The notes under the pieces were generated by a model. That model worked only from the letters and a program-made list of their open reading frames with translations, did no database searches and was not told the DNA's origin. A stretch of DNA of 64,000 bases. Source: Fusarium oxysporum f. sp. lycopersici 4287. Lineage: Eukaryota > Ascomycota > Sordariomycetes > Hypocreales > Nectriaceae. A program made the position numbers and the translations under genes. Location: contig NC_030986.1 in the NCBI RefSeq assembly GCF_000149955.1, forward strand, positions 4,987,870 through 5,051,869, given 5' to 3'. The number at the start of each line of letters is the position of its first letter. Position 1 is the first letter of the stretch. Shown one piece after another: positions 56,282-64,000 of this stretch.

Positions 56282-57781
56282 ATGATCCGCTCGAGGACCG
56301 CCCGAGCGGCTTTCAATACATCTCTAAGAAGACCATGGACGTGTCCGCAATGCATCTCTCGCAGCCGATTCTATTCTGGAAAGTCCGAAAAGCGAGAACC
56401 TCCCGACCATCGTAAACTCGGTACCAAGCAGGAACTCTTTATCAGCTCGATCTACAGCCCTGGCTCCCCTATATTCCTACCGAATGGCTCGCGAATCTTC
56501 AATCGACTTGTCGACTTTCTCCGAAAACAATACGTGCGATATGGCTTTGAGGAGGTCATTACGCCGACCATCTACAAAAAGTCACTATGGGCCAAGTCAG
56601 GTCATTTGGAAAACTACGCCGACGACATGTATGCTGTAAGAGGGAATACAGAACCGCCGCCTGCGCAACATGACGGATGCTGTGGGAGTGAGCAGAAGGA
56701 TTTGAAGCCAGACGAGGAGGAAGAGGGTGATTATGGTCTAAAACCTATGAATTGCCCCGGCCACTGCCTCATTTTCGCTTCCAAAAACCGCAGTTACCGA
56801 GACCTTCCAATTCGATATGCCGACTTTAGTCCTCTACATCGAAATGAGATCTCTGGCGCTTTGAGTGGACTAACTCGTGTTCGACGTTTTCACCAGGATG
56901 ACGGACACATCTTTTGCCGACCAATTCAAGTTGAGAAGGAGATTAAGAAGACTCTAGACTTTGTCAAGGTGGTCTACACTGTTCTGCGATTTGGCTCAAA
57001 CTATCGACTTGCACTCTCCACACGGCCAAAGGATCACTACATTGGTACCGAAGAGGAGTGGGACCAGGCTGAGAACGCCTTGAAGCGAGCTCTGGACGCA
57101 TCAGGCATGGAATGGGGTGTGAATGAGGGAGATGGTGCTTTCTACGGACCCAAGATCGATATCGTCCTCACAGACTCGGATGGAAAGGAGCATCAGACGG
57201 CGACCATTCAACTTGACTTTCAACTACCCAAGCGATTTGAACTTGAGTATCAGGCCCCTGCTCCAGAATATGAAGCTAGAGGCGAGACGACCACAGATGC
57301 TTCTCTACTCGATGAGTATGGCCCCGTGCGCCCTGTTATGATTCACCGCGCTGTCCTGGGCTCGGTTGAGCGTCTCATGGCTCTCCTGATTGAGAAGTAC
57401 AATGGCAAGTGGCCTTTCTGGTTGAACCCTCGCCAAGTCGCCATTCTCACCATCAACACTGCCGAACCTGTTGTCGAATGGGCGGAGCAAGTGCGCAGTG
57501 TGCTGGTTGGTAACAACGACCAACTTTACGAGCAGCTTGAGAACGGCACACTCCCTAGTCAGGATAACGCATTTCGACCAACTGGGCTGTCTGTTGACAT
57601 AGATGATAGTGCACGACCTCTTGGTGCGAAAATCAAGGAGGCAAGAGAGAAGAACTATGGTGAGATTCTCGTGATCGGACAGAAAGATGTTGAGAACAAG
57701 CGGGTTTCGCTGGGCAAGGAGATGCTATCACCAGAGGAAGTACGTGAGCGGTTCAAAACCATGGTAGACACATTTGCCTAG
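56282..57781 (+). CDS. MST1: Mitochondrial threonyl-tRNA synthetase
   Basis: A single exon of 499 aa. In-frame sequence begins 18 nt earlier, but only with a TTG, so I chose the ATG at 56282. The N-terminus is Arg-rich with no acids for some 25 residues, fitting import. The class II core starts at GTKQELFISSIYSPGSPIFL. MNCPGHCLIF gives the zinc-binding Cys, followed by the motif 2 region (PLHRNEISGALSGLTRVRRFHQDDGHIF). FYGPKIDIVLTDSDGKEHQT and HRAVLGSVERL (motif 3) complete it. A C-terminal anticodon-binding domain follows. The N2 editing domain of cytosolic ThrRS is absent, as in yeast Mst1. It charges mitochondrial tRNA-Thr. Confidence 0.94.
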   Translation: MIRSRTARAAFNTSLRRPWTCPQCISRSRFYSGKSEKREPPDHRKLGTKQELFISSIYSPGSPIFLPNGSRIFNRLVDFLRKQYVRYGFEEVITPTIYKKSLWAKSGHLENYADDMYAVRGNTEPPPAQHDGCCGSEQKDLKPDEEEEGDYGLKPMNCPGHCLIFASKNRSYRDLPIRYADFSPLHRNEISGALSGLTRVRRFHQDDGHIFCRPIQVEKEIKKTLDFVKVVYTVLRFGSNYRLALSTRPKDHYIGTEEEWDQAENALKRALDASGMEWGVNEGDGAFYGPKIDIVLTDSDGKEHQTATIQLDFQLPKRFELEYQAPAPEYEARGETTTDASLLDEYGPVRPVMIHRAVLGSVERLMALLIEKYNGKWPFWLNPRQVAILTINTAEPVVEWAEQVRSVLVGNNDQLYEQLENGTLPSQDNAFRPTGLSVDIDDSARPLGAKIKEAREKNYGEILVIGQKDVENKRVSLGKEMLSPEEVRERFKTMVDTFA

Positions 57782-58138
57782 ACATAGATATGCGATATGA
57801 TGTAATAATAACTGTAAAAACACATTTGTATGATACAATAGTCTCTATATCAGTCTTTCTTCCCTAGTCATGCTGATAGCGCGGCGCTGCCATTGTGGCG
57901 CGGCTCGTTGCTATCGCGATTTGGGCTGGTCAGGTGCTGATATGCGACAGTCAATCAGTTCCATCGGCTTAATGCCCAACGTCGTTGAGTCTGTTCGGGC
58001 TCTTGACGTGCGGTAGCTGTGAAGACCATCCAAGTGCGTAATCATCCCCTAGTACGACCTGGGTTCGCCGCCTGTTGATATAGCGCCCTAGAAAGACAGT
58101 CAGTACCTTGTTTGTTGGTCGCAAAGTGGTCACCCGAG
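57782..58138. other. Convergent 3' intergenic region
   Basis: About 360 bp between the ThrRS and bHLH gene ends. No gene seen. Confidence 0.5.
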
Positions 58139-58545
58139 TCACCTCTTATGTTTCTCATCGACATCACCACCAGCCTGTTCAATGCGATCAACCATGGCCT
58201 GTCTCTCTGAGAGCTGCTCACGCATATAGTCAACTGTCCGCTTCAGAACCAGGCCCTCAGATCTCCCCTGTCCTTCTAAGCCAGGCACCAGTTCAGTTAA
58301 GCGGTCGAAGCCTTCACGAATCGCTTGGCGTCGCTTCTGCTCTGATTGATGCGCATTAGCAAATATCGTCTCGAACAACATTCAGGAGTATCTCAGATAT
58401 CATGCGACAGCAAATATCACGTGTAAACAGGTCACATACCAGATGCGATATGGTTCTGCTTCTTTTCCTCCTCAGTGAGTCGCGGTTTCTCATCGGCGGC
58501 ACCGGCATCGCCATTTGCGGGTGACTTATTATTTGGAGACGACAT
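58139..58545 (-). CDS. Small bHLH transcription factor (Ino4/Max-like)
   Basis: Exons 58545-58440 and 58341-58139 give 102 aa. The basic region is HIASEQKRRQ, with the His, Glu and Arg needed to read an E-box (CANNTG), and is split by the 98-nt intron. Helix 1 (AIREGFDRLTELVPG), a short loop and helix 2 (SEGLVLKRTVDYMREQLSERQ) follow, then a short extension that could continue the coiled coil. The small size and lack of other domains suggest a dimerisation partner. In yeast, Ino4 is the comparable short partner for phospholipid genes, but assignment to that factor is a guess. Nuclear. Confidence 0.85.
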
Positions 58546-59221
58546 CTTTTGTCTGAGTAGCGATAATGAGGAGAATAGTGGTGAGACGTAAACAAACGTG
58601 CAAAATTTGTCAAGATGCGCATAGAACTTTCATGTGAGAGAGGATATGTAGGTCGCAAATGACGTGCAAGGGTGCTGCCCCGGATTTTCCATGTGAAAAT
58701 GACACTACAGGACCCTTAGTCTGCCTGGTCCTTGCATATTGACATCCAATATGGAAGGCCGCGTTCTCCTGGTTTGGCGATTGATTCATGTCTTGGGTTG
58801 ATTGTTCCTGATCTGCAACACCAGTGTTCTAATTTAGTCACGATAATTGTGTAATTATGTAACTTCACTTTACCGCTCTCAGTGTCTTCATAGTACCCAA
58901 CCTGAGTTGTTATATACCGTGAAGGCAGCCTGGGCTTGTCAATGAAATCTGTCTGTTAGCTCAGCTAGGTCATAAGGAGCGGGTATCATATGTCCTCTGG
59001 TGCTGAGACTTTATTAGGTGCGCGATGACGAGATAGGTCCATTTTGCACCTATCAGCTTCAAAGAACACTTCTGGAAACCCGAATACAGTAGCCTAGAAG
59101 AAGCCATATAGAAATAAAACGACTGAGAAAATAGGGACTGGTCAAGCCACATTTGTGTAGCTCGTTAAGTTGCATGAGTATCCATTCTATTTTCCTGGTA
59201 TCCTCTATTCTTACTCAACAC
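58546..59221. other. Intergenic region, no gene seen
   Basis: About 680 bp between two minus-strand genes: bHLH promoter on the left, Maf 3' UTR on the right. The antisense frame at 59153-59785 overlaps the Maf gene and is a shadow. Confidence 0.45.
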
Positions 59222-60085
59222 CTAGTCCTCTTCCTCGCCTTCACCTTCAAAGTCCTCCTCTTCCTGTCTGAATATGACTTTCTCCGCCATAGCCATGCAT
59301 TTTCTTACTGGAAGTCCAACGACATTGTCGACACTTCCGTCGATCTTCTCAACAAGCAACATGCCGCCCACACCCTGAACAGCGTAGCCACCAGCCTTAT
59401 CCGCACCTTCACGAGTCTTGACATACGCCTCAATCACATCATCAGGAAGACCCTCAGATTCACTCAAGAAGTACACCTTGGTCTCTTCTGTATAGGTGTC
59501 GATGACATAGCCCGGATGTCTCGCGTCTTCTCTTGGGGCGATAACTACAATCGACGTCAAGACCTTGTGCATTCTCTGGTCTCGCAGATGCTTGAGCATG
59601 CGAATGTGATCAGCTTCACTTCGAGGCTTCTCCAGAATTCGACCATCCTTGGTAACGATAACAGTGTCCGCAGCGATGACGAGATCAGGATCCGGTATGG
59701 ATTTCAGATGAACTTCAAGTGCGGTAGTATAAACGTCCATACACTTCTGGTGAGCAGTTGCAGCTACATACTCGTAAGGACCTAGTGCAGCTTTGTCGAG
59801 ATTCTCGGGTTTGGTGGATGGGAGAATCTCAAGGTTTGTGAGGCCAAACTATGTATTGTGAGAAAAATGCCATTGGTGTTAACTCGCATGTCTTTGGCTC
59901 ACCTGTTGTAGCAATGCCTTTCTTCGTGGTGAGGCAGATGCAAGAATCACTCTCTTGCCGTTGAGGTGCTTAAGAATTGGGAGTTCTAGCGGTATAGGAC
60001 CTTTCCGTAAGGGCCGCTGAGGGGTGCCCTGAGTGGCGGTGGACTTTTCATAGTCAGGAGGTGGTTCGCTTGGTGTATCAGCCAT
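59222..60085 (-). CDS. Maf/Ham1-like nucleotide pyrophosphatase
   Basis: Exons 60085-59903 and 59848-59222, 269 aa. The Maf signature RVILASASPRRKALLQQFGL starts near residue 46 and is completed only after splicing the 54-nt intron. The central motif AADTVIV, with the metal-binding Asp, and the R/K-rich KPRSEADHIRML follow. GGYAVQGVGGMLLVEKIDGS VDNVVGLP is the substrate-pocket block (read here as two adjoining segments). Maf proteins hydrolyse non-canonical or modified nucleoside triphosphates such as dTTP, UTP and m5UTP/pseudo-UTP, releasing pyrophosphate. A house-cleaning role is inferred. The last 15 residues are almost all Glu and Asp, an unusual acidic tail. Confidence 0.92.
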
Positions 60086-61140
60086 CCTGTCTGGCTGCTT
60101 TAATTCCTCGTGTTGGTGAAGTGAAGTTGTAAAGGTTACAGTCCCTGGGATGAGATCTGAATCTTGATAATGAGGTCAATGTGGGGTTGAATAATGGGAG
60201 CTTTGAGCTTAACAGCGCCCCATTTGACTGGGCTCCTAGCCTCTAAAGCTGCCCCTCATAGCAACTTTGTGTTCATCATGGCAATTATTTACTTTTCCTT
60301 GGCTATGAGTTGAGTGTTTAAAAGCTTGGAATTGAAATCTCTATAGTCTCCCCGGAGACAAGTGCATTCACCTATTCCCTACCTACTTCCGAGAATCATC
60401 AGATCGATTTGGACTCAACTGTTCATATTGTTCAAAGTACAGGTTTCATGATACATATGAAGCGATCATAGCGTAGGCGATCTCCTTTAATTCGTATCAT
60501 GGGTGCCTTTCAAGTTCGATGCATGAGACCTGAAGCTTGTGAGAACAATAGCACCACAGAGTCGTCGCTATCAATTATAATATGCATGAATTGTGCCGAG
60601 TAATAGCCCTTATTGTCCGTTGACATTCAATATTGTTGAATCTACTATCATTGTCTGCCTTGTTGCCTTAACCGTTTTCAGGCACACATAATAGCTCCCG
60701 GTAGGTCGAAGTGGATACCGTACCTCCACCACTGGCATTGGATCCATTGAATGTGCCTCCAAACCTCGCCCTCAGCTCCAAGGAAGCCAGCCCCATTTAC
60801 CACCACATCAAAATCGCCAGCATCGGAGCATTTGTAGGGCCTGCATAGACCCGCGATAGCCTAAAGCAAAACGGGAGCCTGCAAAACATTCAAACGGTGC
60901 ATTTTATACGGTGCATCCTCTAATTTCTGCCCTGTTTTTTGAGGTCCAACCCTGGACTTAGTATCTTGCTTGACGCGACCACTGGATCGCACGCGTCAAA
61001 ATCCACACAAGCGCCGTCGCAAACGACCTCGATCTCCAGGTTTGCGATCCTCAATTGCGTCCCAACGAAATCCTCAAGGAAAATATACCGTAATTATCTT
61101 TGATGCGCTCGATTAGGCGACCCTATCGATTATAGTCACA
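60086..61140. other. Divergent intergenic region between Maf gene and RSC4-like gene
   Basis: About 1.05 kb without a supported gene. No ORF of note. The 60930-61140 part is the likely promoter and leader of the bromodomain gene. Confidence 0.5.
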
Positions 61141-63460
61141 ATGGACAGCAAACGCAAAGCCAATGGTGCTGCCACGGTCGACAACGACGACAGAGGCTCT
61201 AAGCGTCGCAGACTTACTGTAAGTCTGACTTGTCGCTTCTCGCGATTCTGAGTCCTTTCAGTTCGCGCAGATCCCCCATAGCACACTTTGACAACCTCTC
61301 ACTCAACTATCACCCCTTCGATTTATTGACTGACATTGCGTTCCAGGGCGATTTCGATCTTTCCAAAGGCGAATCTCGAGAATCAACAACTACATATGGC
61401 CTGTCATTCCTAGAGCATATTCGAAAAACCGCCGACAAAGCGTAATTCCCACACGATTTCCAATTATCATTACCGTACTGACTCATCTTATAGTGGGCGT
61501 CTTGTCGCAACCAATTTCGAAGAACTTCCACCCCGCGAGGAAAATGCAGACTATTACGAACAAACACGCATGCCCATTTCATTATCCATGATCGAGCAGA
61601 AACTGAACGATGGCGAATTTGAGAACTTGTCCGAGCTTGAGGGCTACTTTAAGCGCATGATCAGCAACGCGAAGGAGTTCTACCCTCGATCAACCGAGAT
61701 ATTCGAAGACGCGGAACGATTGAGAAAGGCTGTCAGCAATTACATGACCAAGAAAAATCCGGCATATCATGTTAGAGGTTATCAGGCTGTGCCGACCCCG
61801 TTCCCGGATGATGATGGCGAGGAGGCCAATGAAGACAACGAGGACGAAGAAATGAACGATGACGAGAACGAAGATGACGACGAGGCCGAGGAAGAAAAAG
61901 AAGACGAGGATGAAGAGGAAGATGAAGAGGAAGAAGAAGAGGCGCCAAGCTCTCGTAGACGAACCATTACACTCAAGCGGAGAACACCTGGTCGTACACC
62001 TGGTCGAAGGGCGTCCACTCGAGGCAAAGAGACCCCAAAGCCAGCAGCGCCCGCCGCAAAGCCAGACCACGTCTATGAAGATGTACCCTACAAAGGATTG
62101 TCATTTCAGCAAGCCCAGGAAAAGCTCATCGAGGAGCTTATCCGACGCGAAGACCCTGGATACGATGGCCCTTACTTCGAAGCTTTCATTAACCTACCGC
62201 CTCGGTCTCTCAAAGAGTATTTCAAGGTTATCAGTGACCCCATGTCGATCCGAAAACTGCAGAAGGCGGTCAAGGGTTTCCACGGTCGTGGTGGTTCAAC
62301 TGGAGTTAGCGATTTCAAGTCATGGGCCGCTTTTGAGGAGAAGGCAAAGCTATTGTGGACCAACGCGTACTTTTACAATGAAGAAGGCAGTGAAATCTAC
62401 TTGGTTGCGCAGGATCTCGAGGTCAGTACCATTTTGCTTGCGTTTGTCAACATTTCTAACCGCGTTGCAGAAATTCTTTTATGATCAGTTAAAACAAGCA
62501 CAAGCTGTTGTAACTGAACCTTCTCAACCAAAGATCAAGTTAAAGGTTGGCGGATCCAGTGAGACGCCTACACCCGGACCCAAGAAGATCACAATCCATG
62601 TTGGAGGTCAACGAGATTCTGCTGATACGCCAGCGCCAGCTCAATCGAAGGAGGCGATAACAAATGGTCAAACTGTGAACAGCACGGCACGTACTTCAAC
62701 GCCTGCTCAAGCCGTCAATCCCCAACTGGAAAAGGCTAGAAGCACCTCGTTATCTGCTGTGCCATCTCCTAGTCCTTCTGTACAGAGTGCTCTCAAGGCA
62801 GAGGAGGCCTCAAGGGCATCGCCAGCAGTTACATCACAACCGCCTAGCGCTGCACCTAATCAAGCGACTCCCGCGATTCCTGCGGCTGCTCCCGTCGCTG
62901 TCCCTGCTCCTGTGCCTGTGGCACCACCGCAACCAATCAACAATCCGCTTGTTAATGGGTATATGGACCAGAAGCATCCTCGTCGCCCTGGTAAAGGTAA
63001 TTCACCCAAACACATTTACAAGCGCCAAACACTAACAAATACAGGTATCGACGATGCTCTCATTGAGAGTATGAAGATTCAGGTTCACCCCACTCTTCAA
63101 TCACACAGTCCTGTACTGGCAACCATCAGACCCAACCCCAAGGAGATGGAACAGGCTGCCACTCTTAACCTACCTCCTCATCTCACCCGTATTCTTGCCG
63201 TCACCGCAATACCCAGCCATTTACAGACTAGACAATACAGCCTCTGGACACTGGTTAACAAGCAACCGCTTAAGCCCATTCATCACCAAGCCCCAGGCCA
63301 GCTACCTCACGAGCGCGCCTTCGAGGCAATGCTACATCCAGGGCTCAACGTACTCGAGTCACATCTCATCGCTGCCATTCCGCGAGATGAGCGTGTTCCG
63401 GGCGGTCCAGAGGTTGAATTAGAAGTCTTCACCATCTCGATCAATGTCCTGAGGAATTAA
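61141..63460 (+). CDS. RSC4: Tandem-bromodomain chromatin remodelling subunit (Rsc4-like)
   Basis: Five exons: 61141-61218, 61347-61441, 61494-62421, 62471-62996 and 63045-63460, 680 aa. An N-terminal KRKANGAAT...KRRR nuclear signal precedes the first bromodomain (about 45-145, FEELPPREENADYYEQ, MPISLSMIEQKL, NAKEFYPRSTEIFEDA). A long Asp/Glu tract (about 160-210) and a basic SSRRRTITLKRRTPGRTPGR stretch follow. The second bromodomain is near 240-345 (DPGYDGPYFEAFINLPPRSL, ISDPMSIRKLQKAV, WTNAYFYNEEGSEIY). After a Pro/Ala/Thr linker, the C-terminus is a conserved Rsc4-type domain with SHLIAAIPRDE. Tandem bromodomains bind acetyl-lysine on histone H3 in the RSC remodeller. The last intron (48 nt) is in frame without a stop. 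Confidence 0.9.
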
Positions 63461-63910
63461 CACTACCAACGTCATCAGTTAGGGCATGGGAGAAAGCAGG
63501 CATCTGAATGGACGATTACAAGACCGTTTACTAAATCTAGTATTGGTAGCTAGTTCTCTGAATAGGATGAAGGAAGCGTTTGCGAGTGCGAACAATATCC
63601 AACGATGCCTTTTATGAGCAGGATATGGGAAGGCATGGGATGGTACTGGTGTTGGGCGGGTATACGGATGCGTTTTTTTCTTCTTCTTTTCTTTGTGGAA
63701 CTGGCCTCAGGAATAGGCTCATAGGGAGCATCCAAACGTTTATGCTGCGTCGTTTCACAGCACTGGTTAGGTGGATAGGGTAGAACAAAGTAATATCAAA
63801 CACTGATATTCTAAATCTCCTATGGTATCTCAAGCCAAACCTGCTCCATGCGCCCCGTCATGCTAAGTCCTGCGTAACTATCGAAATTTATTTTGTCTTA
63901 TAATACAAGT
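63461..63910. other. Convergent 3' intergenic region
   Basis: About 450 bp between the bromodomain gene stop and the end of the partial gene at the right edge. Contains a T/TTC-rich tract near 63672. No gene seen. Confidence 0.45.
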
Positions 63911-64000
63911 CTAGCCAGGCGCAGGCCGTTGTCTCAGTTGCATCAAGTGCTTGAGCATAGTCTGGACAGCTACGTACTGACGTGTCTTGGGATCGTAGTA
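63911..64000 (-). CDS. C-terminal fragment of a gene entering from the right edge
   Basis: Read on the minus strand from the last base, 29 codons are open and end with TAG at 63913-63911. The residues (YYDPKTRQYVAVQTMLKHLM, then QLRQRPAPG) look like true protein, with an amphipathic helix. The rest of the gene lies outside the window, so the product cannot be named. Confidence 0.5.
   Translation of the reverse strand, partial: YYDPKTRQYVAVQTMLKHLMQLRQRPAPG

Noticed and set aside
61690..62070. 126-aa antisense ORF over the RSC4-like gene
   Set aside because: It mirrors the Asp/Glu repeat on the coding strand, giving runs of Phe, Leu and Val that are an artefact of codon composition.
1..64000. 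Secondary-metabolite cluster, intact transposon, CRISPR array or horizontally acquired island
   Set aside because: No PKS, NRPS, terpene synthase, transposase or reverse transcriptase domains are visible; genes are housekeeping with uniform intron style. CRISPR arrays are not expected in a fungal nucleus and none is seen.

Overview
The window is a gene-dense piece of a filamentous ascomycete (Pezizomycotina) nuclear chromosome. The evidence is many short introns (mostly 48-67 nt) with GTAAGT/GTATGT-type donors and CTAAC/CTGAC branch sites a few bases before the acceptor, small 5' exons, and proteins that look hypocrealean, most likely Fusarium or a close relative. That genus call is from recognising protein sequence, not from a database search. 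I joined exons by hand and checked that frames close at every junction.

Layout from left to right. 0-9 kb: a small predicted membrane protein, the Mpv17/PMP22-family protein Sym1, the mitochondrial ribosomal protein mS38 (Cox24), and the RNA cytidine acetyltransferase Kre33/NAT10. 9-15 kb: an unrecognised acidic protein with a Cys-rich N-terminus, a SAM methyltransferase of the trans-aconitate methyltransferase type, and a Wss1-like DNA-protein-crosslink metalloprotease. Two weak small ORFs and an 18-bp palindrome lie between them. 15-27 kb: a long non-coding stretch and leader, then a multi-PAS hybrid histidine kinase that carries two compensating single-base frameshifts, convergent with a tricalbin-like (SMP plus C2) membrane-contact protein. 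27-38 kb: the NADPH oxidase NoxA, urease with a GATA-rich promoter, and the SAGA subunit Ngg1/Ada3. 40-48 kb: the betaine-lipid synthase Bta1, succinate dehydrogenase anchor Sdh4 divergent from mitochondrial tyrosyl-tRNA synthetase (CYT-18 type), and the SEACIT/GATOR1 subunit Npr2. 49-64 kb: ubiquilin Dsk2, a quinone-oxidoreductase-like protein, karyopherin Kap120, mitochondrial threonyl-tRNA synthetase, a small bHLH factor, a Maf-family nucleotide pyrophosphatase, and a tandem-bromodomain RSC subunit (Rsc4-like). A C-terminal gene fragment runs off the right edge.

Most genes are housekeeping and are not arranged as a pathway. Several serve mitochondria (Sym1, mS38, Sdh4, two mitochondrial aminoacyl-tRNA synthetases). 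Others are nutrient linked: urease and Npr2 with nitrogen, Bta1 with phosphate. I saw no biosynthetic cluster, no intact transposon, no rRNA or convincing tRNA and no CRISPR. I did not find a clearly new multi-gene system. The points most worth a second look are the paired frameshifts in the histidine kinase, its start-overlapping uORF, the dispersed short inverted repeat, the palindrome beside a possible small Cys-rich gene, and the 18-nt microexon in SDH4.
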